Below are positions 6,479-15,786 of a stretch of 20,854 bases of DNA, piece by piece; the stretch's first letter is position 1; each line of letters begins with the position of its first letter. This DNA is from Collinsella aerofaciens (GTDB lineage: Bacteria; Actinomycetota; Coriobacteriia; Coriobacteriales; Coriobacteriaceae): positions 1 to 20,854 of the forward strand of contig RQCP01000009.1 in NCBI GenBank assembly GCA_008668235.1, written 5' to 3'. A program made the translations under genes and the position numbers. A model generated the notes under the pieces. That model worked only from the letters and a program-made list of their open reading frames with translations. It searched no databases and was not told the DNA's origin.

Positions 6479-7762
6479 TTAGTAGATGACGGGATCGGGG
6501 ACGGTAGCATGCTCGACATGCGCGCCGAGCGCCTGCAGCTTTTCGACAAACTGCTCGTAGCCGCGCTTGATGTGATGAATAGCCGAAACCTCGGTCGTCC
6601 CGTCGGCGATCAAGCCCGCTACGACGAGGGCCGCTCCGCCACGCAGATCGGGCGAGGTAACCTGTGCACCCGAGAAGCCCTTGACGCCATGAATCATGGC
6701 ATGATGGCTCTCGATACGAATGTCGGCACCCATGCGCACCAGCTCAGAGGCAAACATAAAGCGATTCTCGAAGATGTTTTCGGTAATAACGGAACTGCCA
6801 TCAGCAAGGGCGGAGAGTACCATAATCTGTGCCTGCATGTCCGTCGGGAAGCCGGGGAACGGAAGCGTCTGGATATCGACCGGCTTGATACGCTCGGCAC
6901 GGTTCACATGGACGCCATCCTCGACGCGCTCGCAGTCGATACCCATGAGCTCCATCTTCTTGAGCACCATGCCCAAGTGAATGGGGCAAAAGCCCGTGAC
7001 ATCGATACCGCGATCGTCGGCCATCAACGCACCGGCAACGATAAAAGTACCGGCCTCAATTCGGTCGCCCACTACGCGATGGGTAACAGGATGCAACTCT
7101 TCCACGCCCTCGATGGTCACGACAGGCGTGCCGGCGCCGACAATCTTAGCGCCCATCTCGTTGAGCATGTTGGCGAGATCAACGATCTCGGGCTCACGGG
7201 CGGCATTGTCGATAACCGTGGTGCCCTGCGCGCGCACGGATGCCATGATGAGGTTCTCGGTCGCACCGACGCTGGCGAACTCGAGCGTGACGGTGGTACC
7301 GCGCAGACCTTGGGGCGCATTAGCGTTGATGTAACCGTGGGCGGTATCGAACTCAACGCCCAGGGCCTCAAGACCAAGAATGTGCATATCGATCTTGCGA
7401 GCACCCAGGTTGCAGCCGCCCGGCATGGCAATCTTGGCGCGATGGAAGCGGCCCAGCAGGGGTCCCATGACGGCGGTGGAAGCACGCATCTTGGCAACGA
7501 GCTCGTAGGGGGCCTCCCAAGAATCGACCTGAGAGGTATCAATCTCGAGCGTGTGCTCGTCGAGAACATCGATCGTAGCGCCCATGCCCTTGAGCACCTT
7601 GCCCATCACATGGACATCGGAAATATCGGGCACGTTCTGCAGCGTCGTCTTGCCCGGCGCCAGAAGCGTTGCCGCCATGAGTTTGAGCGCGGAGTTCTTG
7701 GCGCCCGAGACGGGCACGGAGCCTCCGATGGCGTGGCCACCCTCAACGCGGATAATATCCAA
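6479..7762 (-). CDS. murA: UDP-N-acetylglucosamine 1-carboxyvinyltransferase
   Basis: 427 residues, the usual MurA length. Catalyses the first committed step of peptidoglycan synthesis: transfer of enolpyruvate from PEP to UDP-GlcNAc in the cytoplasm. K22 in SGAKNSALK and C117 in PGGCNLGARKIDMH match E. coli Lys22 and Cys115; because the loop residue is Cys rather than Asp, a fosfomycin-sensitive type is expected. FPTDMQAQ carries the catalytic Asp. It starts with TTG at 7762, chosen because AAAGGG lies six bases upstream and homology begins at once. Only 13 nt separate this start from the T tract of the ATP synthase operon terminator, which leaves almost no room for a separate promoter; expression may depend on readthrough (see findings). 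The LCP gene follows after 12 nt. Confidence 0.97.
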   Translation of the reverse strand: MDIIRVEGGHAIGGSVPVSGAKNSALKLMAATLLAPGKTTLQNVPDISDVHVMGKVLKGMGATIDVLDEHTLEIDTSQVDSWEAPYELVAKMRASTAVMGPLLGRFHRAKIAMPGGCNLGARKIDMHILGLEALGVEFDTAHGYINANAPQGLRGTTVTLEFASVGATENLIMASVRAQGTTVIDNAAREPEIVDLANMLNEMGAKIVGAGTPVVTIEGVEELHPVTHRVVGDRIEAGTFIVAGALMADDRGIDVTGFCPIHLGMVLKKMELMGIDCERVEDGVHVNRAERIKPVDIQTLPFPGFPTDMQAQIMVLSALADGSSVITENIFENRFMFASELVRMGADIRIESHHAMIHGVKGFSGAQVTSPDLRGGAALVVAGLIADGTTEVSAIHHIKRGYEQFVEKLQALGAHVEHATVPDPVIY

Positions 7763-7775
7763 GGTCTACCCTTTC

Positions 7776-7814
7776 AAAAAGCATGCCCGGGATGGCTGGG
7801 CCATCCCGGGCATG
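7776..7814 (-). terminator. Strong hairpin terminator between atpC and murA
   Basis: CATGCCCGGGATGGC (7782-7796) and GCCATCCCGGGCATG (7800-7814) form a perfect 15-bp stem with a 3-nt loop, followed on the minus strand by C and TTTTT. It marks the end of the ATP synthase operon. The T tract is 13 nt from the murA TTG start, so it may act as a leaky terminator or attenuator for murA. Confidence 0.9.
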
Positions 7815-7850
7815 ATGTGTTCGCAAATGGTCGAACGCTAAATCGTTTGA

Positions 7851-8243
7851 CTATTGGGCAAGCTTGAGCTTACACCATGCGATTTCATTATAGAGGTAGG
7901 CGCGGCGTGCATCATCCTCCGACAAATTACCCAGCTTCTCTTCAAAACCTTGAATATCAGCTTTAAGCTTGTCGGCATCGACGGTCGCCAAATCGCAAGC
8001 GCGCTCGGCGAGAACGGTCACGACATCGTCCGCAACCTGGGCATAGCCGCCGGCCACGGCAAACGTGTGGTCGACAGTGCCCATGGCCTTATCGGAAACG
8101 CGAACGTAACCGCGGTCGATCGTGCAGATCTCGCTGGAGTGAGCAGGCAGAACGCCAAACTCGCCATCCGTGGACGGAATCGACACAAACGCAGCGTCGC
8201 CCTCATAGGCGCAGCTCACGGGGCACACGATGCGGATACGCAT
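7851..8243 (-). CDS. atpC: ATP synthase F1 subunit epsilon
   Basis: 130 residues. Epsilon is part of the central stalk; its N-terminal beta-sandwich binds gamma and the c-ring and its C-terminal helices restrain ATP hydrolysis. The typical DGEFGVLPAHS block is at about 26-36, the AVAGGYAQV strand at about 62-70, and a C-terminal helical hairpin follows. It is last in the operon, 3 nt after the atpD stop, with GGAGAAG/AGG-type purines upstream of the ATG, and is followed by a strong terminator. Confidence 0.96.
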   Translation of the reverse strand: MRIRIVCPVSCAYEGDAAFVSIPSTDGEFGVLPAHSSEICTIDRGYVRVSDKAMGTVDHTFAVAGGYAQVADDVVTVLAERACDLATVDADKLKADIQGFEEKLGNLSEDDARRAYLYNEIAWCKLKLAQ

Positions 8244-8246
8244 AAC

Positions 8247-9700
<1,454 letters not shown>

Positions 9701-9701
<1 letters not shown>

Positions 9702-10609
9702 TACTGTTCCTCCAATGCTGAGGCTCCGCCGACGATCTCGTTAATCTCGGTCGTGATCGAAGCCTGGCGCACGCGACTATACGTGCGGGTAAGGGTCGAG
9801 ATGATCGCGGTGGCGTTTTCCGTCGCGGAGTGCATGGCCTTGCGCCGTGCACCCTGCTCGGCAGCCGCCGAATCGATCAGGGCCTGGTAGATGACCGTCA
9901 GGATATAAGACGGCACAAGCTTGCCGAGAACATGCTCGGGAGAGGGCACGAACTCGAACGTGGACGAGATGCGCTTAGGGGCGTCGGTCTCGTTCTTACG
10001 CGGACCGTGGGCCATAGCGATCATCTCGGGGTCGAGCGGCAACAGATGCTCGACGCGAAGCTCCTGATCCACGCGGTTCTTGGCGTGGTGGTAGACAAGC
10101 TCGACACGGTCAAGCTCACCGGCACGATACGCATCGCAGATATGAGAGGAGATCATGCGGGCCTGATTGAAATCGGGCTCAGAGGAGTTGCCCTCAAAGT
10201 GCATGACGACGTTTGCGCGGTCACGGAAATACGTGGCCGGTTTGCGCCCGCACGCGATGATCTCGCACTCGATGCCGTCGTTCGCCCAAGAAGCGGCGAG
10301 CTTTTCGGACGTGCGCTCCACCGTCGTATTGAAACCGCCGGCAAGGCCGCGGTCCGAAGCAATAACGACAATCAGGCCATGCTTGACGCTCTCATGCTTC
10401 TGCAGCATGGGATCGGTGCCCGAACAGGAGGCGTCGCCGGCGACCGTCAACATGACGTCGGTCAGCGCCTCCTTATAGGGCTCGGCCTGCTTGGAGCGAT
10501 CGAGGGCACGACGGATCTTGGCCGTAGAGACCATCTCCATCGTGCGCGTGATCTGCTTGGTCGTGGTAACCGAGGAGATTCGCTTCTTAATGTCGCGAAG
10601 GTTGGCCAT
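9701..10609 (-). CDS. atpG: ATP synthase F1 subunit gamma
   Basis: 302 residues. Gamma forms the rotating central stalk. The N-terminal coiled-coil helix (LRDIKKRISSVTTTKQITRTMEMVSTAKIRRA) and the matching C-terminal helix (RRKAMHSATENATAIISTL, then ITTEINEIVGGA) are both conserved. The central Rossmann-like part has IVVIASDRGLAGGFN. It starts 5 nt after the atpA stop and overlaps atpD by one base. Confidence 0.98.
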
Positions 10610-10614
10610 GGGGC

Positions 10615-12213
10615 TTAGTTCTCCTCTGATCCAGAAACATCCGAATGGTGCTTGGCCATGAACTGCTGCTTGAAGTCGCCGATGACGCGCAAGAGCTCGG
10701 CCTTGGTGTCGTCGTCGATCTTCTTGGCGCGAACCTTGTCGAGCAGCGAGCCAAAGCCATTGTCCATATACTCGATAAGCTCGGCACGGAAAGGCAGCAC
10801 GTCGGCGATCTCCAGGTCATCCAGGAAGCCCTCGTTGCCGGCAAACAGCGTAACGATCTGCTCGCCAACCTCAAACGGTTTATAACGCGGCTGCTTCAGG
10901 AGCTCGGTCATGCGAGCGCCGTGGGTAAGCTGCTTTTGCGTGGCCTCGTCGAGGTCGGAGCCGAACTGCGTAAAGCCGGCGAGCTCCTGGTACGAAGCAA
11001 GGTCCAGACGGAGGTTGCCGGCGACCTGCTTCATGGCCTTGGTCTGTGCGTCGCCACCGACGCGGGACACGGAGATACCCACGTCGACTGCCGGGCGCTG
11101 ACCCTGGAAGAAGAGCTCGGACTGCAGGTAGATCTGACCATCGGTAATGGAAATAACGTTGGTCGGAATGTAGGCCGAGACGTCGCCGTCCTGGGTCTCG
11201 ATGATCGGCAGAGCCGTCATGGAGCCATAACCGTTCTTCTTGGACATCTTGACGGCACGCTCGAGCAGACGAGAGTGCAGGTAGAAGATGTCGCCAGGAT
11301 AGGCCTCGCGTCCGGGCGGACGATGCAGCGTCAGCGACATCTGACGGTAGGCCACGGCCTGCTTGGACAGGTCGTCGTAGATGACGAGCACGTGACCGCC
11401 GGGGTTGGTCTCGCTGGCAGGCTTGCCGTCCTCGCCGTTGTACATAAAGAACTCGCCGATAGCGGCACCGGCCATAGGCGCGATGTACTGCATAGGGGCG
11501 GAATCGGCAGCGGTGGCCGAAACGATGATGGTGTAGTCGAGCGCACCGTGCTGAGCGAGGGTCTCGCGGATGTTGGCAACCGTGGAGGCCTTCTGGCCGA
11601 TGGCGACATAGATGCAGACCATGCCCTTGCCGCGCTGATTGAGGATAGCGTCGATGGCGATGGCGGTCTTACCGGTCTTACGGTCGCCGATGATGAGCTC
11701 ACGCTGACCACGGCCGATAGGCACCATGGAGTCGATGGCCAACAGGCCGGTCTGAACCGGCTCGCACACCGGGGTACGGTCGATGACACCGGGGGCCTTG
11801 AACTCGATGGGGCGACGATGCGTGGCGACGATGTCACCCAGGCCGTCGATAGGCTGGCCGAGCGGATTGACGACGCGGCCGAGCATGGCGCGGCTCACGG
11901 GGATATCCATAATGCGGCCAGTGGTGCGGCACTCGTCGCCTTCCTTGATGGAGTCGACGGCACCGAACAGAACGGCGCCGACCTCGTCACGGTCAAGGTT
12001 CTGAGCAAGGCCAAAGACGGTCTCACCGGTATCGGAGCTCTTGAACTCCAGAAGCTCGCCTGCCATGGCGCTCTTGAGGCCGGAGACGCGCGCGATGCCG
12101 TCGCCTACCTCGTCGACCGTTGAAACCTCATGCGTATCGACCGTCGCGGAGAGGCTCGTGAGCTGCTCCTGCAGTTTCTTGGCGATATCCTGGGCATTGA
12201 GGGTTTCGGACAT
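10615..12213 (-). CDS. atpA: ATP synthase F1 subunit alpha
   Basis: 532 residues. Non-catalytic nucleotide-binding subunit that alternates with beta. Walker A reads GDRKTGKT (176-183) where most bacteria have GDRQTGKT. GVIDRTPVCEPVQTGLLAID and SVSRVGGDAQTKAMKQVAG (which holds the arginine finger) are conserved, and the C-terminal domain is full length. The C-terminus ends in a Ser/Glu-rich tail (DVSGSEEN) beyond the E. coli end. Its ATG overlaps the atpH TAA by one base. Confidence 0.99.
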   Translation of the reverse strand: MSETLNAQDIAKKLQEQLTSLSATVDTHEVSTVDEVGDGIARVSGLKSAMAGELLEFKSSDTGETVFGLAQNLDRDEVGAVLFGAVDSIKEGDECRTTGRIMDIPVSRAMLGRVVNPLGQPIDGLGDIVATHRRPIEFKAPGVIDRTPVCEPVQTGLLAIDSMVPIGRGQRELIIGDRKTGKTAIAIDAILNQRGKGMVCIYVAIGQKASTVANIRETLAQHGALDYTIIVSATAADSAPMQYIAPMAGAAIGEFFMYNGEDGKPASETNPGGHVLVIYDDLSKQAVAYRQMSLTLHRPPGREAYPGDIFYLHSRLLERAVKMSKKNGYGSMTALPIIETQDGDVSAYIPTNVISITDGQIYLQSELFFQGQRPAVDVGISVSRVGGDAQTKAMKQVAGNLRLDLASYQELAGFTQFGSDLDEATQKQLTHGARMTELLKQPRYKPFEVGEQIVTLFAGNEGFLDDLEIADVLPFRAELIEYMDNGFGSLLDKVRAKKIDDDTKAELLRVIGDFKQQFMAKHHSDVSGSEEN

Positions 12214-12689
12214 TAGGCTTCACCTCCGTACGAATTAGCAGAGTTTGCGAGGGTCTCCTGCGCGATGCGCAGCTGCGTCTTGACGGAAATGTCACGACGC
12301 TCGCCGCGGGCCTCGAGCACCAGGCCGCCCACGATAGACGGGTCGACCTGCTCGATAAGGAATACCTTGCGGCCGAAGTCCTGCTCGCATTTCTTAGTGA
12401 TGGTTTGACGCAGCTCGTCGTCGAGCGGGATCGCCGTGGTGACGGTCACGCCCACTACATCCTCGTCTTCCTCGGCAACATACTTAAAGGCAGCTGCCAC
12501 CTTGGGAAGAAGGTCGAGCTGGTCGCGCTTGGACATGGTGTCGAGCACGGCGATGATCTCGGGGCTGGCAGAAGCCAAGCGCTCGATCATCTCGAGGTCC
12601 TCGAACACATGGTTCTCGGCCTTGGCGGCTTCCAAAAGGGAACGCGCGTAGGTCTCGAGCACCTTGTCCTGATAGCGGCTAGTCGGCAT
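12213..12689 (-). CDS. atpH: ATP synthase F1 subunit delta
   Basis: 158 residues. Delta joins the peripheral stalk (b subunits) to the top of alpha3-beta3. The N-terminal helical domain begins at YARSLLEAAKAE and the C-terminal signature is IVGGLVLEARGERRDISVKTQL, matching the OSCP/delta pattern. It is slightly shorter than the ~177 residues of E. coli. Its start overlaps the end of atpF by 11 nt, and it overlaps atpA by one base. Confidence 0.95.
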   Translation of the reverse strand: MPTSRYQDKVLETYARSLLEAAKAENHVFEDLEMIERLASASPEIIAVLDTMSKRDQLDLLPKVAAAFKYVAEEDEDVVGVTVTTAIPLDDELRQTITKKCEQDFGRKVFLIEQVDPSIVGGLVLEARGERRDISVKTQLRIAQETLANSANSYGGEA

Positions 12690-13281
12690 TCAGGCTACCT
12701 GCTTCCTGGATGTAGCGCTCGATGAGCTTCTTCTGCTCGGCATCGTCCTCGAGTGCCTCGCCCACGATCTTGGTGGCGACGGCAACGGACAGGTCGGCGA
12801 TGGAGCTCGCGGCACCGGCGTAGATGGACTTGCGCTCGTCCTCGACGGTCGTATGGGCCTTGGCGATGATCTCCTCGGCCTCCTTGTGAGCAGCCTCGAT
12901 GATACGGGCGCGCTCGGACTCGGCGTCCTTACGGGCCTCGAGAACGATGTCGGCAGCCTGACGACGGGCGTCGGTGACGATCGAGTCGGACTCAGCGCGC
13001 TTGGCGATAGCCTCCTGCTTGGTCTTCTCGGCCTCGTCGAGGCTCTCCTCGATCTTCTTGCCGCGCTCCTCCATGGTTTTCATGATGCCCGGCAGGGCGA
13101 CCTTGGCCAGCACGATCCAGATGATCAGGAAGGCGATAAGCGCCGGGATGAACTCCGCCATCTTAGGGATGAGGATGTCCGCACCGGCGGCGCCGTCCTC
13201 GGCGAACGCGGAAACCGGCATGAGCAGCGCGGCCGCGGACGCGGAGAGTGCGATCGCGCTCTTCTGGGATGAAAGATTCAT
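12679..13281 (-). CDS. atpF: ATP synthase Fo subunit b, with signal-peptide-like N-terminus
   Basis: 200 residues; the peripheral stalk subunit, normally one N-terminal membrane helix and a long cytoplasmic coiled coil. The stalk part is standard: a membrane segment at about 43-60 (EFIPALIAFLIIWIVLAK) and then heptad-rich Ala/Glu/Lys sequence (KTMEERGKKIEESLDEAEK onwards). Ahead of it lies an extra ~40 residues in which residues 1-27 look like a secretory signal: a K7 near the start, a hydrophobic Ala/Leu core and an AFA-ED cleavage motif. The frame is not in doubt, since the ATG at 13281 follows atpE by 15 nt and there is no internal Met before residue 21. Only one b gene is present, so a homodimer is expected. 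Confidence 0.95.
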   Translation of the reverse strand: MNLSSQKSAIALSASAAALLMPVSAFAEDGAAGADILIPKMAEFIPALIAFLIIWIVLAKVALPGIMKTMEERGKKIEESLDEAEKTKQEAIAKRAESDSIVTDARRQAADIVLEARKDAESERARIIEAAHKEAEEIIAKAHTTVEDERKSIYAGAASSIADLSVAVATKIVGEALEDDAEQKKLIERYIQEAGSLNAD

Positions 13282-13296
13282 ACTTGACGCTCCGTG

Positions 13297-13491
13297 CTAT
13301 TTAACGATCAGCGCGACAACGAAGCCGATCAGAGCCAGAGCCTCGCCGAAAGCGGAGCCCATGATGAAGACGGTGAACACGCGGCCCTGGACCTCAGGCT
13401 GACGGGCCATAGCACCCGTAGCACCCAGAGCAGACAGGCCGATAGCAAGACCAGCGCCGATAACACCGAGACCGTAACCGATAACTCCCAC
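13297..13491 (-). CDS. atpE: ATP synthase Fo subunit c
   Basis: 64-residue proteolipid of the rotating c-ring: two glycine-rich membrane helices joined by the ARQPE polar loop (residues 29-33). The ion-carrying carboxylate is E50 or E51 in GSAFGEALALIG. The next residue is Ala, without the Ser/Thr of Na+ enzymes, so proton coupling is expected. It is shorter than the usual 70-85 residues because the first helix starts right at the GTG. The start is secure: the GTG follows AAAGGAGG at four bases and an in-frame TAA lies eight codons upstream. The near-perfect ribosome-binding site fits the need for many c copies per enzyme. Confidence 0.97.
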   Translation of the reverse strand: MGVIGYGLGVIGAGLAIGLSALGATGAMARQPEVQGRVFTVFIMGSAFGEALALIGFVVALIVK

Positions 13492-13615
13492 GATTCCTCC
13501 TTTGTCGTGCGTGTCTTATTTCACGCAGGATAACCTTTTTATAACTGCCGGGCTCCATGGGTACGGGCACCGGCGGTTTAACGAATTGCCTTACCTTTAA
13601 GGCGCGAACGGAAGA

Positions 13616-14419
13616 CTACTCCTCCTCCGCGACCTCCTCTGCCTCGGAGACATACACGGCGGTAAGGACCGTGAAGACGTAAGCCTGGATGGCGCCGACC
13701 ACAAGCTCGATCGCATAGATCAGGATGAGGATGGCAAGCCAGGCCAGCGAAGGCAGGGCGCCGACGGCGTGGGCCGCGGAAACCTGCTGAAGCAGCGGCT
13801 GCATGAACATGCTCGCCATGATGGCGAACGAGCCCATGACCACGTGTCCTGCGAACATGTTGCAGAACAGACGGACGGCGAGCGTGATGAGGCGCAGGAA
13901 GGTCGAGAAGAGCTCGACGACCCACACGAGCACGTTCATCGGGAAGCTCACGCCCTGCGGGGCGAGGCTCTTGATGTAGCCGATCACGCCGTGAGCCTTG
14001 CATCCGTAGTAGATGAAGTACACGAAGGCGAAGATGGCGAGCGCGGCGGTGGAGCCGATTGCGCCGGTGCCGGGCTTCATTCCCGGGATCAGGCCGATCA
14101 TGTTATTGATCAGGATGAACAGGAAAAGCGAGCACAGGAACGGGAAGTGCTTCTTCCAGTTCTCACCCACGACACCCTTGCCGATATCGTTCTCGACGTA
14201 CTCGATGATGTACTCGAAACCGTTGACGAAGAAGCCCTTGGGAACCAGGGTCTGCTTCTTCTTGAACACGGCCAGGACGATCAGGAGCACGATCGTGGAG
14301 ACGATCAGCCAAAACGAGTACTGCGTGATGCCGCAGCTCAGATCGCCCACGACAGGGGTGGAGCTGAACTCGCTGACCAGATGATTAATCTCATCAGGCA
14401 GCTTTTCAAAAATTTCCAC
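13616..14419 (-). CDS. atpB: ATP synthase Fo subunit a
   Basis: 267 residues, polytopic membrane protein that forms the two half-channels for protons beside the c-ring. The essential Arg lies in ITLAVRLFCNMFAGH (E. coli Arg210 equivalent). Further marks are INNMIGLIPGMKPGTG and the last helix AIELVVGAIQAYVFTVLTAVYV with the conserved Glu and Gln; an acidic tail (EAEEVAEEE) ends the protein. It starts with GTG at 14419, AAAGG six bases upstream, 3 nt after the atpI-like gene. Confidence 0.97.
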   Translation of the reverse strand: MEIFEKLPDEINHLVSEFSSTPVVGDLSCGITQYSFWLIVSTIVLLIVLAVFKKKQTLVPKGFFVNGFEYIIEYVENDIGKGVVGENWKKHFPFLCSLFLFILINNMIGLIPGMKPGTGAIGSTAALAIFAFVYFIYYGCKAHGVIGYIKSLAPQGVSFPMNVLVWVVELFSTFLRLITLAVRLFCNMFAGHVVMGSFAIMASMFMQPLLQQVSAAHAVGALPSLAWLAILILIYAIELVVGAIQAYVFTVLTAVYVSEAEEVAEEE

Positions 14420-14422
14420 GAC

Positions 14423-14734
14423 TTACCTTTCGACCTCATGAGGATCTCGCAACGCCTTGGCGACGCGAACCGAGCAGGCGGCCATAAAGGCCACGAAGCC
14501 GATCGCCTCGCCCAGGAGGAACATGCGAAATGCCTCTCCGAACAACACAAACACAACCAAGGTAAAGACAAGCAACGCGATTGCCGAGACCGCGAGACTC
14601 ACCATACCCTTGAGCATGTCCGCATTCTGCTTATCGTCAAGAACCGGCTTGAGCGTAAAGACAAAGGGAAGGAAGGCAATCGCGCCCGCGATGGCACCTG
14701 CAACGATAGCGAGCAGATCGGCTATCTGAAACAC
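14423..14734 (-). CDS. AtpI-like small membrane protein (first gene of ATP synthase operon)
   Basis: About 103 residues with three or four membrane segments (around 8-30, 44-66 and 73-92) and a basic C-terminus. Its place immediately before atpB is where AtpI is found in many bacteria; AtpI-type proteins help c-ring assembly or Mg2+ supply. Sequence similarity within this family is low, so the call rests mainly on position, size and topology. The frame is open to a TTG at 14809, but that would leave the candidate operon promoter inside the gene; the GTG at 14734 has GAGG six bases upstream and begins just before the first membrane helix. Confidence 0.7.
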   Translation of the reverse strand: MFQIADLLAIVAGAIAGAIAFLPFVFTLKPVLDDKQNADMLKGMVSLAVSAIALLVFTLVVFVLFGEAFRMFLLGEAIGFVAFMAACSVRVAKALRDPHEVER

Positions 14735-14795
14735 TGGCGTCCTCACTTTCCTTTTTAACGCCTCACAGAACAGTTCCCGCCAAACATTGGTGACT

Positions 14796-14823
14796 ATTGT
14801 ACGAGCCAATCGCTAAAGTACAA
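14796..14823 (-). promoter_or_regulatory. Candidate promoter of the ATP synthase operon
   Basis: Minus strand TTGTAC (14823-14818), 16-bp spacer, TACAAT (14801-14796). The -10 matches five of six consensus positions. It lies about 60 bp before the chosen start of the first operon gene, leaving a ~50-nt leader. No other candidate in the 281-base gap is as good. Confidence 0.5.
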
Positions 14824-14894
14824 CCGAAAAAGCATCGGTTAATACGCACCTGTTCGTTTTCTTAAGACCTTCTTTATGCCGCAGGTACGGTAAT

Positions 14895-14926
14895 ACGTTT
14901 TTCTCGAACCCTGCAGGGCAAAACGT
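14895..14926. repeat. Inverted repeat upstream of ATP synthase promoter
   Basis: ACGTTTT (14895-14901) and AAAACGT (14920-14926) flank the 10-bp palindrome CCCTGCAGGG (14909-14918). It lies between the upp 3' hairpin and the ATP synthase promoter. It could be an upstream operator or RNA structure; no binder is known to me. Confidence 0.4.
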
Positions 14927-14938
14927 CCGTTAACAGGA

Positions 14939-14973
14939 GTGCGCGCGGTCGCCTTTTGTTCGACCGCGCGCAC
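14939..14973 (-). terminator. Hairpin after upp, probable terminator
   Basis: GTGCGCGCGGTCG and CGACCGCGCGCAC form a perfect 13-bp GC-rich stem with a 9-nt loop, about 40 nt after the upp stop. The tract that follows on the minus strand (TCCTGTTAA) is not a proper U run, so it is either a weak terminator or a 3'-end-protecting stem. Confidence 0.6.
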
Positions 14974-15015
14974 CGTTTCTTCGTATTTGCAGCCGCGGCC
15001 GTCTTAGCCCAGCGA

Positions 15016-15663
15016 CTAGAGCGTGCCGTAGATGCGGTCGCCGGCGTCGCCGAGACCGGGAACGATGTAGGCAGCCTCGTTGAGATGGTCGTCGATGGCG
15101 CAGGTATAGATATGCACATCGGGATCCTTCTCAGTCAGCGACTTGAGGCCCTCGGGGGCCGCGACGATGCACAGCATGCGGATGTCCTTGACACCGCGCC
15201 CGCGCAGGTAGCTGATGGCCATCTCGGCCGAACCGCCCGTGGCGAGCATGGGGTCGACGACCAGGCAGATGCGCTGGTCGATATCCTTGGGCATCTTGCA
15301 GTAATACTCGTGCGGCTCGTGGGTGACCTCGTCGCGCTCCATGCCGATGTGGCCCACGCGAGCGGAGGGCACCAGGTCGAGGATACCGTCGACCATGCCA
15401 AGGCCCGCACGCAGGATGGGCACGATGGCGAGTTTCTTGCCGGCAAGCTGTTTGAACGTGGCGGTAGTGATGGGGGTCTCGACCTCGACGTCTTCCATAG
15501 GCAGGTCGCGCATGGCCTCGTAGCCGTCAAAAAGCGCGAGTTCGCGCACGAGCTGACGGAACTGCTTGGTGCCGGTGTTTTTGTCGCGCAGGATCGACAG
15601 CTTGTGCTGGACGAGCGGATGATCGACAAGCGTCACACGGGACGCATCGTAGGTGACGGTCAT
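15016..15663 (-). CDS. upp: Uracil phosphoribosyltransferase
   Basis: 215 residues, the usual length. Makes UMP from uracil and PRPP in pyrimidine salvage (cytoplasm). The N-terminus VTLVDHPLVQHKLSILRDKNT, the VPILRAGLGMVDG segment, the PRPP loop VVDPMLATGGSA and the C-terminal IVPGLGDAGDRIYGT uracil-binding motif are all typical. The frame is open to 15723, but homology starts at the ATG at 15663, which has AAAGGGG about ten bases upstream. It stands between glpK and the ATP synthase operon, all on the same strand, with a hairpin downstream. Confidence 0.98.
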   Translation of the reverse strand: MTVTYDASRVTLVDHPLVQHKLSILRDKNTGTKQFRQLVRELALFDGYEAMRDLPMEDVEVETPITTATFKQLAGKKLAIVPILRAGLGMVDGILDLVPSARVGHIGMERDEVTHEPHEYYCKMPKDIDQRICLVVDPMLATGGSAEMAISYLRGRGVKDIRMLCIVAAPEGLKSLTEKDPDVHIYTCAIDDHLNEAAYIVPGLGDAGDRIYGTL

Positions 15664-15682
15664 GGGTTGATTGCCCCTTTCG

Positions 15683-15715
15683 TTGCGGCCGCAAAACGGC
15701 CTTGCTGACAAGGCA
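15683..15715 (-). promoter_or_regulatory. Hairpins in the upp leader
   Basis: Two structures lie just before the upp ribosome-binding site. GCCTTG-CTGA-CAAGGC (15699-15714) is a 6-bp stem with a tetraloop, followed on the minus strand by CG and TTTT, like a weak terminator. TTGCGGCCGCAA (15683-15694) is a perfect 12-bp palindrome next to the AAAGGGG. I do not see a PyrR-binding motif. A leader attenuator or a readthrough barrier after glpK are both possible. Confidence 0.35.
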
Positions 15716-15786
15716 CGCAGCAATGTTGCCGCCGCACGCCATGCATAAGTTTAGCGGTTTGTTGTATCGAGCAGCCCATCGCAGCC

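Noticed and set aside
6509..7867. 452-codon plus-strand open frame opposite murA.
   Set aside because: Antisense to a fully conserved MurA.
10645..12123. 492-codon plus-strand open frame opposite atpA.
   Set aside because: Same reason: a mirror frame of a conserved gene, with no ribosome-binding site or recognisable domain.
13297..13491. Sodium-driven ATP synthase.
   Set aside because: The residue after the c-subunit carboxylate is Ala, and the Ser/Thr and Gln ligands typical of Na+ rings are not seen; a proton enzyme is the simpler reading.
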